Shown piece by piece: positions 1 to 15,658 of a DNA stretch of 64,000 nt. Each line of letters opens with the position of its first letter. Position 1 is the first letter of the stretch. Origin of the DNA: Nematostella vectensis (Eukaryota; Cnidaria; Anthozoa; Actiniaria; Edwardsiidae); the NCBI RefSeq assembly GCF_932526225.1, contig NC_064047.1, positions 5,703,501-5,767,500 on the forward strand, read 5' to 3'. Under the pieces are notes generated by a model, which saw only the letters and a program-made list of their open reading frames with translations, was not told the origin of the DNA and ran no database searches. Position numbers and translations under genes: made by a program.

Positions 1-1065
1 CTGGTGCGTATACTCTCCGTCTTGGTCAAAAAATACTAGACGGTCATGTTCATTGTTCAGTAAAATTACTTGCCCCATGTGTGAGAATGCAATATCCGAT
101 ACATCACCATATTTAAGAGAGATGCAATTGCCAAATTGTCTGTATTTTGCTCGACTTTGACTGTGGTTATGAAAGACCCAAACTTCTTCATCCTCATCTA
201 GAATTGCAATATCTCCTGTGTTTTTGCAAATTGTCACTCGTGTGACCGCTACATTTTTTTCTTCGTCTGATATTGTCACTTTTTCTATGAGCTCCCCTCT
301 CTTGCACGCCCCGCAGTTCTTTTTGCTTGAACTCGCCGCTTGTGTCTTTTCGTTTTCAAGAGTTCCCAAATTCACTTCACCTTTAACAAATTTCAGCCCG
401 TCATCGCCCTCAATAGAAAAATCTAATACCGGTGCATCTTGAATCATCTTTAACCTTTCTATATAGGTACCACTAAGTTCAGCAATTTCAGTCAAATCCC
501 CTCTTTTCAGAGTTTCCTCAGTATTTTCAATGCACTGTTTGGATTCTCCAAGGAATTCGTCTACTTTTTTCTTCTTCGCTTGAAACTCAGAGTTACTAAA
601 CTGTTCAGGACGAGCGATTGAATCATCGACTTGTTTGATTAAGAGCTCTTTTTGCTCTCTGATAGAGCTTTTCATAGCTTTAGAGCGATCTGTTATTTCT
701 TGATTTAAATCCTCGCTTCGTTTTCGTTTCAACTCAATTCTTGAAATTTTTTTTGTCAACTCTTTCTCCTTTTTGTCAAGGTCAATTTTGCAGTCTTAAT
801 GTCAATTCTTCTTTCCTACCGGGTGTATTTTCTATCATCCTGACCAGAAATGAGTTAGTTGGTAAGAAAGCCACTCCATTCTCGTGTGTTCGATAAAATC
901 TTGCTTACTTTCCATCTTTTCTAGGCACAATAAAAAAACATTATGTGCACAGTCCGGTAGGCATTTGGGCGTCAAGAACACTTCCGTGCAGATAGGGCAA
1001 GAGATTTCTTCATTGAGAAAGTTCTCAATGCTTTTTTGGTCATCTTTCTTGTTTGCGGCCGCCAT
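1..1065 (-). pseudogene. Decayed RING / coiled-coil / NHL-like TRIM-type gene, truncated by window edge
   Basis: Read on the minus strand from an ATG at 1063-1065. The first ~35 codons parallel the RING of the intact paralogue at 2385-3203, but the Cys after the His-Asn-Val stretch is Phe and the second half of the RING (final Cys-Pro-x-Cys pair and linker) is deleted with a frameshift near 890. A second shift near 790 follows a stop. From about 795 to base 1 the frame is continuously open: a charged coiled coil (about 795-480), then a region with beta-propeller-like repeats in which NHL-type phrases such as GDVSDIAFS and DRLVFFDQDGEY occur at about 1-110. That architecture matches TRIM2/3/71-type E3 ligases without a B-box. 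The gene continues off the window. The breaks could be decay or assembly error; loss of the RING half argues for a real pseudogene. Confidence 0.7.
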
Positions 1066-1570
1066 ACGATTTTGGCGCGCTTTTTTCGCGCGCAAAAAGA
1101 GTTTCGCAACCCGCCCCTTTCATGCACTTCGCAAACCGCAAACGTGAAATGCGCAAAAAAGCATGAACATTTTTAAACTGCTGAATTACAATTTTTTGTG
1201 GGCGCAGAGAGGTAGAAAAGAAGGTAAAAGAATACAATACAATAATCTTTATTTACCGAGGGTAATTACAGGGTAATTACATAATTACAGTTTTCTAACA
1301 TATAGCCCTCCCTAATATATATATGAATATAACAAAAACACAATATAAATAAGCGGCAATTAATATAAAAAATAAAAACGACATGTGTGACAAAACCTTT
1401 CCTCAAGATGAGATATGGAGGTAAGATGGAGCTTAAATACTTCACGGAAAGAGGCGGCAATTTGTTTAAGCCTTGCCTCTAGTGAAAAGCGGCAGAGAAG
1501 GGAAAGATAGGCTTTCCGGCTTCATTCCTTGGCAGAGGGAGCCTGAGCAGATTAACAAAGATTTTTTTTT
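1066..1570. other. Gene-free AT-rich spacer, possible LINE 3' tail
   Basis: No credible ORF. 1230-1262 holds an AT-rich 'acaatacaataatctttatttacc' type stretch resembling the 3' ends of CR1-like LINEs read in reverse, followed by TA-rich DNA and a poly-T run near 1561-1577. Confidence 0.35.
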
Positions 1571-2000
1571 TTTTTTTGCGCCATACGATTTAAGGAAGCC
1601 CATTTATCGACATCAGTTGCAAGGTTATTGAGTTTGAGTTGGACAACAGAAACACTGGCACCGGAAGTCAAAATGTTGTACCGTCAGCGAACATGGTGAC
1701 GTCTGTGGATGCGGAGGTAAGAGAAAGAAAGGGGCAAGTCGTTTAAAAAGAGAGAAAAGAACCGGAGGACCGAGAATACTTCCTTGCGGTACTCCTACAT
1801 TTACTGGCAATGCCTCAGAAAGGGCACCCTTAAAGAACGTTTTCTGGGAGCGATCAGAAGGGTATGACTTTAACCACTTGAGTGCTTGATCGGAGCATCC
1901 GTATGTGCTGAGTATAAAAAGAAGGGTTTGGTGGTCCACCAGGTCGACCGGGTTTTACGAGACATCACCGCTAGTAGATATGTTGTCGATGTGGAAGGGC
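1571..2000 (-). mobile_element. Non-LTR retrotransposon reverse transcriptase fragment
   Basis: The minus frame 1625-1939 reads DHQTLL...ALKWLKSY...VGVPQGSILGP, the stretch from RT motif A to the fingers/palm VPQGSxLGP motif of CR1/L2/Jockey-type LINEs. Just upstream (about 1940-1975) the motif A region is damaged: a stop falls where Lys is expected and the Ala-Phe-Asp is altered. The YxDD box is absent because the element is cut after VPQGS. It is a dead fragment lying between the two TRIM-like copies. Confidence 0.7.
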
Positions 2001-2384
2001 GAGGTAGTTGATACGGCACGAAAAGTAGTGACGAAGGTAAAAAAGAAGGCACAAAAAAAACAATGAAAAATAAATATTTTTTTAATAAATATATATATAT
2101 TTTTTCCGGTCAACTCTCTGACTTTTGGCTTGGCACATCGGCTTCATATTCTTTCCGTCTTTAACTCATCCACTTCATATGGATTTCACTAACCGAGCAC
2201 CACAACGAGAAATCAATCCATCCGAAATCTAGCTACCGACACCGATAACGATTTAAAAAAATGTCTTGGTTTCGAAATCTGTGGTTCTGTCCAATTATAC
2301 ATTACCCATCACACTGCGGGTTACGACAAGATTTTCGAGTGCAACCCTTATTTGAAAATACTATAAGTATATAAATGCTCGATT
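2001..2384. other. Spacer with no gene seen
   Basis: Contains a TA-rich tract at 2080-2105. No ORF or repeat recognised beyond that. Confidence 0.5.
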
Positions 2385-3203
2385 TCACTGACGGTCATTT
2401 GACGACAGAACTCCCGGCGCTTCAGATCGTTGCGGGCTTGTGTCTTCTAAATCCTCTATTTTTATTTTACGGGTTATCTTCCCCAGCGTAACTTTGCTGT
2501 TGTTTCCTTCAAATTCTATGTTGCGAAAATTAACCGTTGGTGTATTCCGTAGTTTTTTCAACTGTTCGATGTAAGCTCCACTCTGTTTGGCTATGTCAGA
2601 TAGATTGCTTTCTTTTAAAATTTTCTCGATGTTTTCCATGCACCTTGAGGATTTTTTTAGAAACATGTCAAATCTATTTAATTCCGCCTTTAGTTCAGTA
2701 TCCGGCAAATAGAGTTGTTGGAGCAAGGATTCTTTTTGCTTTTTTATACCATCTTCTAACATTTTAGCGCGTTTAGCAATTTCTTGCTTTAAAGCCTTTC
2801 TTCTGGCTTTTTGTTTCAGCTTAAAACTCAAACGCTTATTTTTCATTTTCTTAGCTTTTTTCTTCAACTTATCTCTTGTTAACTTCAGTTCTTCCTTCAA
2901 TGCCATCTCTTCTTTTGTCCCCGGTGTATTTTCTATCATTCTGACCAGAAGTGAGTTGGTCGGTAAGACCTGGCTTTTCGAAAGTTTTGTCGTCTTTCTG
3001 CAAATCGGGCACTCAATGCAATTTCGCTGACTTTCCATCCTTTCAAGACATGATAAACAAACATTATGTGCACACCATGGCAGACATTTTGGCGTAACAA
3101 ATACTTCCAAACAGACGGGGCAAGAAATTTCCTCTTGAAGAAATAATTCGATGCTTTTTTGCTCCTCCAGATGATCAGTACCTCGCAGGCTTTCCGTCTC
3201 CAT
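2385..3203 (-). CDS. RING-finger / coiled-coil protein (TRIM-like E3 ubiquitin ligase, short form)
   Basis: 272 codons with an ATG at 3201-3203. Residues 28-68 form a perfect C3HC4 RING: Cys28, Cys31, Cys44, His46, Cys49, Cys52, Cys65, Cys68, so E2 binding and ubiquitin transfer are expected. No B-box follows. Residues about 95-215 are a Lys/Glu-rich coiled coil, the oligomerisation region of TRIM proteins. The frame stops 50 residues later at a short Ser/Pro-rich tail, so the C-terminal NHL-like propeller of the neighbour at 1-1065 is missing; either this is a truncated paralogue or a downstream exon lies outside my recognition. The pair are tandem, same-strand paralogues. Substrate unknown; animal TRIMs act in cytoplasmic ubiquitination, often in innate immunity or mRNA control. 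Confidence 0.8.
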   Translation of the reverse strand: METESLRGTDHLEEQKSIELFLQEEISCPVCLEVFVTPKCLPWCAHNVCLSCLERMESQRNCIECPICRKTTKLSKSQVLPTNSLLVRMIENTPGTKEEMALKEELKLTRDKLKKKAKKMKNKRLSFKLKQKARRKALKQEIAKRAKMLEDGIKKQKESLLQQLYLPDTELKAELNRFDMFLKKSSRCMENIEKILKESNLSDIAKQSGAYIEQLKKLRNTPTVNFRNIEFEGNNSKVTLGKITRKIKIEDLEDTSPQRSEAPGVLSSNDRQ

Positions 3204-3922
3204 ATGGTTTCTTCTGTTGAAAATCTTAATTAGACGATTTTGATACTACACGCTCGACTTCACGCGTCAACAACTTTTGCCAATGGCTACTTGCGTTAAC
3301 CAATAAGATTTGTTGGGGTTTTCTGTAACTTGAGAATCTTGAGGAGTCCCCAGAGGATTTTTAAGTTTCTATCTCACGACAGTTGGTGCATTTGAACTCC
3401 ACGTCCAGCCTCCTTTGACTGTTTACCACGCGCGAGTAGCACGCGCAACAATAACGAACTTTGCGCTGCGAAATGTTAGGAACATAAAACGCGCGTTATT
3501 CGCGGGAAAACTTTCTAAATTCACCAAGAAAAAAATGCCTAATTATCCTGACTTATACTTTCTAAACATTCGAATGATGCAAAAACTGTCAATGTGAAGT
3601 CACAAGCCATTTGACCGTGTTTTTTTATTTTTATATCTGACGCCAAAATGATCACTTATGGGTTAGTGAATTTTGTTTTGAAAATTGAGCTGGTACTCGC
3701 CATGTTGTCTTGTTTATTTACATTTGTTGCAAAAACTACAACTTTGAGGTCATTCTACCGTTACAATTTACTTCTAGACAATTTATTTTTGTTTACGAGA
3801 TTACTCTATTTCGATTGACTTGAAATCGACTCCTTCAAGCCCGCCACGCTCCTGCCCATCTTAGGGCGCGTTTTTTTTTACTCGTGATTCCGGAAGAACA
3901 ATGATTAAACACGAACGCGCGC
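3204..3922. other. Spacer, no gene seen
   Basis: Upstream region of the RING gene. No supported ORF; GC-rich 'gcgcgc' patches near 3420-3500 only. Confidence 0.5.
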
Positions 3923-3930
3923 TATAAAAG
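3923..3930 (+). promoter_or_regulatory. TATA-box-like element
   Basis: TATAAAAG follows a GC-rich stretch, and an ATG-less open frame begins about 70 bases downstream (3996-4343). It is a candidate promoter for the plus-strand LANCL3 gene, whose first exon I could not prove. The ORF at 3996-4343 has no recognised domain; its early part (PYDELQQLL) only loosely resembles a LANCL N terminus. Confidence 0.3.
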
Positions 3931-4442
3931 GGATAGCTCAGCCCCCTTTTTCACAAGCTCTCGCGCAAGTCGTCATCATTCACAACTAGACTTCATTGAG
4001 TGCGGACGTCATTAAACCGCCAAAAGATAACATGCTAAATGTAAAGCCGTACGACGAACTACAACAACTTTTAAGTACAAAAGAGTGTTATAGAGCTTTA
4101 AGGAATATTCGGGAAAGTGTTTGGAGTCCATTCTCTACAAAAACAAGAGCAAAAAATGTACTTGAGAACTCAAACACAGCGCGCGCTCGTTTGAATTGGA
4201 AAATAAAATTCAAAAATAGCGCTCGCGCGCGCTCTTTTGAAATGGCGTCATTAAAATGGGCGCGCGTACAAACAACGAATTTGAAATATTCATCGCTTCA
4301 AAACCTATCTATTCCTCGCTATTTTTTGTTCAGTTTCAAGTAAACAGCTGCTGATAAGGCTATTTTTGCATCTATAGTGTGTTACCGGCCACTCTAGAAC
4401 TCTATTGTAGCATTTTGGTCTCTCTACGGAGCTCTTCACTCA

Positions 4443-4842
4443 GACCGCGTCCCCACGTATCCGTTTTCGTTTAAAAACACAACCTTTTTGTTACGGATAC
4501 GGGTTATCGTCCACACGGAAACGCGAAAACGATGATCGAAAACGGAACGATTTGAAAATGATCTCCAGAGTGGAACAATTTGAAAACGATACCTTTCGGT
4601 GACGTGGGGACGGACGAAAACGGAACCTTTCGAAAACGATGGCGTGATAACTCAGGTCCAGTCCACTTGGCGCGCGAGTACGCATGCGCTGTAGAACTTG
4701 TTAGCGTTTTCGTATCGTTTCTGCGTTTCCGTGGGGACGGGTCGTATCAAAATGAAAACGCTTCGTGTGGACGCGGATCTTTTGGAAAAAGGAACAAAAA
4801 GGTTGCGTTTTTAAACGAAAACGGATACGTGGGGACGGGGTC
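4443..4842. mobile_element. MITE with ~30-bp terminal inverted repeats, copy 1
   Basis: Begins GACCGCGTCCCCACG and ends with the reverse complement CGTGGGGACGGGGTC; the inverted arms extend into a shared 'tatccgttttcgtttaaa' stretch. Flanks show a 3-bp direct repeat TCA on both sides. Apparent ORFs inside are repeat artefacts. Confidence 0.7.
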
Positions 4843-4878
4843 TCAGTCATGTCAAATGAAGAATGACAGCTTGCGTTA

Positions 4879-5262
4879 GATCCAGTCCCCACGTATCCAT
4901 TTTCGTTTGAAATCGCAACCTTTTTGTTACGGATACGGGTATCGTCCACACGAGAACGCAAAAACGATGATTGAAAACGATCTCCAGAGTGGAACAATTT
5001 AAAAACGATACCCTTTCGGTGCCGTGGGGACGGACGAAAACGGAACCTTTCGAAAACGATGACGTGATAACTCAGGTCCAGTCCAGGTGGCGCGCGAGTA
5101 CGCATGCGCTTTAGAACTTGTTATCGTTTTCGTATCGTTTCTGCGTTTTCGTGGGGACGGGTCGTATCAAAATGAAAATGCTTCGTGTGGACGCGGATTA
5201 TTTTGAAAACGGAACAAAAAGGTTGCGTTTTCAAACGAAAACGGATACGTGGGGACGGGGTC
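4879..5262. mobile_element. MITE, copy 2 of the same family
   Basis: Same terminal arms and interior as the copy 37 bp to the left, same orientation, with scattered substitutions. No clear target duplication. A short palindromic 'cattccggaatgg' patch follows at about 5305-5420. Confidence 0.65.
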
Positions 5263-5533
5263 GTGTTTAAAATAGAAAAAGCGCGCGTTCGTTTATCCCG
5301 CGTTCCCATTCCGGAATGGAATGAAGGCGATTCCAACCATTCTGCTACCTGTAGCAGAATGACGCGAATGCCATTCTGAACATTCTCTACCAACCATTCC
5401 CATTCCAGAATGATAGGGGAAAAACGCGCCTTAGCGCGCGGTAGAGAGAACTCTTAAGTGCGCGCGCTGAAGAAATTAATTTCTACGAGCAAGCATATCA
5501 TTTGTTATAAAAGTACAATGCTGTCTCATATAG

Positions 5534-9816
<4,283 letters not shown>

Positions 9817-10144
9817 AAACCTAGGTGAATGTTTTTGGCTCAATGATCACGTGATAGAAGGAGCCGATTGAGACCTAGCAGAAATGGAAAACTGTTTTAA
9901 ACATACAATGATTTAAGTATGAAAGGCAGGATAAATAGGCTACGCAGACCTCTTAGATATTCTACAGCTTGTCTGTAGTTTTTCTAGTCATAGCAAAGAT
10001 GGATAGATAGATATACTGAAGTATGACAAACAGCAGGAAAAAAATAAAGGAATTAATATGTTAGTTAAATTCGGATAAATTTGCATTTGATTGTGGCGCA
10101 TAATGCAATATTGGAACTACCGGGCAATTTTTGTTTGAGCATTC
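9817..10144. other. Spacer after LANCL3, no gene seen
   Basis: 3' flank of LANCL3. No recognisable feature apart from a candidate polyA context 'aaaaaaataaagg' near 10036. Confidence 0.4.
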
Positions 10145-10378
10145 CTGTTACGCCGCAAAATGTAATAACCAATGGGGGAATCTTGATACAACGCAAAATG
10201 TAACTCCTTAACGGAAAATGTAAACTTTTCAACGCAAAATGTGATAAAATATTTAACGCGAAATGTAAGAATGTATGAATAGAATCAAATAATTACTATA
10301 AACCGGTAGCTAACGGCTGTTAAAAAGAGACAAAACGGTACCATATAATGATCAAGTAAAGGTTTTGAAGAATGGTTG

Positions 10379-10539
10379 CATGCGCGTTTCCAGGATTGGC
10401 CAAGGGGGGGGGGGGGGGGGGGTCATATCAGGTATAATATGGACATATGGAAAAAGCAAAGAAATTGAAGATTCCTTGATAAAAAATGACTCACTTTTTG
10501 ACCGCCAAGGGGGAGGGCACCCCCCTGCGCACGGGCCTG
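10379..10539. mobile_element. Short MITE of the CAGGCCCGTACCCAGG family
   Basis: 161 bp with degenerate TIRs (CATGCGCGTTTCCAGG and CTGCGCACGGGCCTG) and an internal poly-G run. Flanks GGTTG and GGTTC are a near-perfect 5-bp target duplication. Confidence 0.55.
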
Positions 10540-11063
10540 GGTTCTCCATTTCGAATCGAAAGGTAAACCCAGGCCTTTTTTTTTCGCGTGTCACGTAGAT
10601 CCAGTCCTCTTCGCGTTTCATGTAAACCCGGTATCGCGTTTCGTGCAGACCTAGTCCTATCGCGTTTTTGGAAGATTCAGTCCCCTCGAGTGTATGCGGA
10701 TCCAGTCTCCCCGCGTTTCATGGGACTGCAAGATACGCGAGGGGACTGGGTCCACATGCCATAAAGTGCCAACAGGTAGCTCGTATTAACAACATAACAA
10801 ACGTGAAATTGCAATTTTTTATTTAGAATTTATTTAAAAGAATCAATATAACAGTCCCATGGACGATTTGCTTAAATTTGAATCTATAAAAATACTGCAA
10901 GCGTTGCGATCAAGTTATTTGTTTTAGTTTCTTGTGGAGTTGTGTGAGACAAGTAACTCTAATAATGTTCAATAATTAAAAAGCTTAACAATTCATTGAA
11001 AACAAACCATTTGCCGTGTCTTACATTGCCAGTCTTCAAGAGTTGCTCTAAGTGACATGTCAA

Positions 11064-12986
11064 ATGGAAGGAGAAACAGTCACTCAAGAAATCGAGTCAA
11101 AAAATGACGAAAGAACAACGGATGACTGCGCTCTGTTATTGGAAAACGAATCACGGCAGAATACCAAGACTCGGCTCCTTGACTTTCTCATCGGATTTGT
11201 ATTCATAACACCAGTGTTTGTGCTCTTCTGGAGCTCAACATGGCTACTCCAAGACCTCTTTACGCCTTCCATTTTTCCACGATCACCTAGACTCGAGCTG
11301 GTAGTCTCTGTGGGTACGAGTTCATTTGTAATCCTCGCACTTATGATCACACAGAACAGAATTCAGGAATATCTGGAACAGCGCGGTAGACTTTTCCGAG
11401 TGTTTATATGGGGTTTCTTGGTTTATATTATTGGTGTTTCTGCAGTGGTTTTCTGGAGGGGTGTATGGAAAGCTATTGATTGTGTAACCGGTAAGAGTAT
11501 CTTCAGTGCTTTGATAAGCCATACACTTGGTTTTGTTATACTATCCGTGTGTAACGCCGCATGTAATATTACTGCGACCCCGGTGTACATCCTCAAAGAC
11601 AATTTCGAACCTGTCGTGAAAGTGGAGCTACGTGTCGGCGAAGTCAACCATTGGGTACCTACGAAGGATATAACTGCGCGGGCTTATCTCATAATCAACT
11701 CTATTTTTACGGTCATTGTCGTTGGAATTTGCGTAGTCTCGTTCTGGCGGGGGACATGGATTCTAGTGGAAACCTCCGGTGCTAATTTAATCTCTCCCTC
11801 GCTACAAACTCAGCGTGTTTGTGTCTTTTTTGTCGGCTCCGTGATCCATGCCCTGTGTTTTTGGTCTAGTAGACCTCTTGGTGATTTCATAGCACAATCC
11901 ACGTGGTCACGAAATGTGAAGACGGTGCTAGAGCTGGCGTATATCTACGTGCAAGGGATAGGTGTGGTATCCCTGTGGATGGGATGGTGGTATGTGGGGG
12001 ATCTCCTCATGACACAAGGTAAAGCATCGTTTTTATAGCTTTCTCTGTCAATTCCTTTAAGGAGGTCAATGGGCCATTCCAGCTATAAGCTTGCGCGCAT
12101 TACTATAGAAACCTAGCTCAACCACCAGAATGCAGTGCGGGCCTTTTTAACCCTATTCAGACTGGGCTTTTTTTAGGCTGTCTGTGACTGGGGGGGGGGG
12201 GGGGGAGGCTAAAAGTGTCACCCCTCCGTATTTCATGAACCGCTTAGGCTATGACCATCAAACTCACAGACAATGATAACCAGCATGCAAATAATCGTCA
12301 CGCCCTATTTTGGGTGTGGTCGAATTAATTATGACGTCACAATGACGTCATAACGATGTCCATGTTTCCATGTTGAGTGCGCGCGCATGCTTATGGCTAG
12401 AATGGCCTATTTAGAATAATATTATGATAATCACATAAGTTTGAAGGAAGTCGTGTTTGCTACGTCTTTGTTGGACGCAAACTCTTATAGACCCAGACCA
12501 ACAGGTTTCTCGCCCCAAGCTGTTTTATGCTATTAAAACAAAAAAAAGCCATTCAAAGTAACATAAATTTACTGAGGCATTAAACAGATAAATGGATAAA
12601 TAGATAATTAAACAAAAAAAATTCATTATGCAAAGCACACCGGTTTTTGCACAAACATATGACATACTTTCTGCTCAGGGACAAAAATGTCATACATCTA
12701 TAAGTCAGACCCTTTTGTATGTAAAGCCAATTTGTGGTCATTCATATATTTTCTTTTAGTTTGTAGTCCGCCCCTGATGGCCTCATTGTGCCATGTGATC
12801 TCCGTGATTCTCTTGTTCAGCGGAAAGTTCGCAATTAATCTGCTGTCAACGCCTGCTTTTTGCCGAATGCACACTGCGCATGCGCTGGAGGGATTTAACC
12901 TCGGTAGTTACTTTGGGATCCCTGTGCCACCTGTTATACCAAAGAGAGCTGACGATGATCTCACGGAGACCTCTAATTTGAAATAA
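11064..12986 (+). CDS. Fuseless-family eight-pass membrane protein
   Basis: Two exons, 11064-12018 and 12760-12986 (955 + 227 nt = 393 codons plus stop). The intron has GT-AG ends, phase 1. The first ATG in frame is 11064; upstream the frame opens only on GTG. A hydrophilic acidic N terminus (~35 residues) is followed by alternating hydrophobic segments near residues 40-62, 78-95, 112-133, 148-168, 207-229, 251-268, 289-309 and, from exon 2, 325-345. A four-fold internal signature recurs: FWSSTW (55-60), FWRGVW (130-135), FWRGTW (227-232), LWMGWW (304-309). Drosophila Fuseless is an eight-TM presynaptic protein needed for calcium-channel placement at active zones; I recognise the family by the FWRGxW repeats and topology. 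Function in a cnidarian is inference. Confidence 0.75.
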
Positions 12987-14538
12987 TTCAAGGGAATTTA
13001 CCCGTGGAGGATAAGATGGACTTTACCAAAAATTCAAATTTTCAGATTCACCCACGTGAAGACTAATCCTTGATGGCTGTTGATCCCTGTGGTTGGTAAT
13101 GAAACATAGGGGCTGAGGATAGCCAACTTGGCTTCCTGTGACGTCACGCCATCAACCACAGGAAGCCAGAAAAACGCGAGGGACTAGGCCGACCTGGCCT
13201 CCTCCTCAGGCATCTTGACTGTTTTTTACTTTCAGTATTTTTATGAGTTGGGGTTCCTGTGGCGAGTTGAAACCGGAACCGGAAGCCGGAAGAGTGGAGG
13301 GGGAGAAATCTTTCTTTTCACTAACCCAGGCTCCCACTCTTTCTGAAATACGCAACTGAAAGACCAAAATCGAAAAAAAAGCCTTTTTCCATACTCGAAA
13401 GGACCTGCGGTAGTGGCTAAGGCCGACCAACACGTGTTTTGCTTACTTTGACTTTGTCACTAAATCGGGAATAAAGTCACACCATACCAACAAATATATC
13501 TGGAAGCCAAGGCAAGAACAATGCACTTTCAAGTCGCCTTTCTTTCACTGAACGATCTACCGTTTCTCTCTACGTGTTAACATTCCATCTTTTTCCTATT
13601 AGTAGAACATTTAACTATTAGTCAAAAGTTATTACGTTTCGTGTTAAACATTTATAACATTTTGCTTTGAAAGTTATTACGTTTTGCGTTAACATCCCAT
13701 TTTGCGTTAATTATTACATTTTGCGGCATAACAGCATTGCCTCTTTGTGAACAGAGACATCAATTACAGCAAGGAAAACGACGTTGTGCTATATGGCTAT
13801 TCTCTTTTTTAAGGTTAAATTGAACAGCCTAAATATCTGCAATAAAAAAAATGCAACGATTAAAGAGGGGGGCAAGGGGGGTGGGTATTTTTTTCGAGGT
13901 CCGACCCGCTCTTTTACCGCAAACCTAAACCGCACTACCGTAGTGAGAGGGTTTCTCGAGATGCAGTATTCAGCCTTTTTAGCGACCGAGTAACGAAAAC
14001 TCGAATTAAACACAAGCGGGATAAAATGTTTTGTGATTAATCCAATATCAACATAAGTCTGACGTGTTTTATTTGTTGGGGGGAGGGGTAGGGGTACTAA
14101 GCCCCTGTTTGGGCCCCAGCGTATAAGTGCAAGAAGAACGGGAAGTTTTAATAATCTCACGTCTATGTTACGCTTACGTCGCGTGAAAACCGGATCGACG
14201 TGAGCAAAAGCGGAACATAAGCATAAATTAACCAAACTCGTCGAGGAGGTATCGGCACTAGACTACGAACTGAGCATGCGTAAGTCCCTTGCGCTTACGT
14301 CGAGCTGGTTCTCACGCGACATAAGACTTTTTCGCTTACGCTTACGTGGTCGTGAGAACCAGCCTTTATAGTAACAACGCCTCAACCAAGCGGGATAAAC
14401 GGAGCTCATCGACGCGGTAAGCTCAATGTCTGCATTTCTGATTGAATGCAAGCACTATGAATCCCATAAAACAAGATGCCCGATGCTCTAAATGATAAAA
14501 AAAATTCATAGCCAGACTTCTCTCATCCTGTGACGCTC

Positions 14539-14858
14539 GACCGTACTGAAAAACGCAAGACTAGTTCCAGTACCGCGCGGTTAAACCAGCCTTTTTGTTT
14601 TCAAATGGCGGCAAACTGTCACATTTTGGATAATGCTAAGAAAACTAGAAACATAAGCTTGTAAATTTTTTTATGACTCTCTCATTATCACACAAATCTG
14701 TCATCTTTTGTACAGTAGGGTTTTATTGCTGTACAGTTAGTCAAAACAGCGACTGAAATCAGCCTTTCGTACCTTTTCTCGAACGATTCAACACTACGAT
14801 TGTGCTGTGCTTGTTTTCGCAAGAGCACGCGCATGCGCATACGTTATTCAGCACTGTC
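14539..14858. mobile_element. MITE with GACAGTGCTGAA-type ends, copy 1
   Basis: Ends GACCGTACTGAA and TTCAGCACTGTC are inverted copies, and the interior matches the element at 31068-31396 over its full length. Flanks are too diverged to show the target duplication seen in the other copy. Confidence 0.65.
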
Positions 14859-15628
14859 GCTGCGACGAGCTCGTCACAATATGGCTGAGAGGCTCTGGCA
14901 CCCAGGGTACTGGGTCCTAGAGAAGCTTTTAGCTCGTTAATTTCAAACTAGATGATGAGTCTATTCGGTTTTCTATTCGGCCGAGTGCAACACCCAGGAG
15001 GGAGGGGATCACTCTATTGGCAACACCGGTGTTCGGCGAATTGAATTAAACTGAGCATATTCTAATTTGCTAATTTATTTAACAAGTGAATTTTGGAAGA
15101 GGGACAGTTTGACGAATGTAGACAGGATATATTGGGGGAATGTATAAAGATGAATAGAAAAGTGAAATGACATCCGTTCTTTCGACACCAGTGTCGTGTT
15201 TTTTCTCTCGATAATAATGATTTTATAATTTAAACAAGCTTTGCTTATTCGAATTTTTTTTTTCCAAAACGTTTTGCCTAGCTCAGATGTTCTTCCTTTT
15301 AAAGGAAAAATAGCATTATTTGATAGGGACAAATATAAAAGGAAGATGAATGGGACCGTAAAACGACGATTTGATGCCTGGAGGGTCGGTGGAGAAAAAA
15401 TCCCCTGATTAGGGCGTAGAGCGTCGATGCGGGAAATGTTAGCAGTGCGTTAACCCTATGGCCTCATCCGGCGTGAAGAAACCGTTTAGTAATCCACACC
15501 CCCTATTTACCATCACTATTTTCTTAGTTATTCCTCACTCAATTACTATTTTTATCTTTTGTTAGCTAATCATCAATAAACTTTGTACATATACTAGCTG
15601 TAACATGTTACTGTAACTCATTTAAAAT

Positions 15629-15658
15629 CTGAAGAAGGCAGGTATTGGCCTGCCGAAA
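15629..15658 (+). ncRNA. Hammerhead-ribozyme-like core (weak)
   Basis: CTGAAGA, then GGCAGG, a 6-base loop, CCTGCC and GAAA reproduces CUGANGA / stem II / GAAA of hammerhead ribozymes. Stems I and III and the cleavage triplet are not clear. Similar motifs end some Penelope-like and other retroelements. Confidence 0.25.

Larger units (their letters stand above)
10145..13734. mobile_element. TIR-bounded segment containing the Fuseless-like gene
   Basis: Left end CTGTTACGCCGCAAAATG (10145) and the reverse complement of the right end (CTGTTATGCCGCAAAATG, from 13734) differ by one transition over the first 24 bp. Both ends carry several subterminal copies of AACGCAAAATGTAA-type iterons. Flanking pentamers are CATTC (10140-10144) and CATTG (13735-13739), compatible with a 4-5 bp target duplication. 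The interior holds a MITE and the complete Fuseless-like gene. No transposase was recognised. See findings. Confidence 0.55.

Noticed and set aside
3996-4343. First exon of LANCL3
   Set aside because: Only a loose resemblance, and no donor in the phase needed to join the 5534 exon; mentioned as a weak candidate only.
4491-5393. Several ORFs of 60-134 codons on both strands
   Set aside because: They repeat each other because they lie in two MITE copies; no protein signature.
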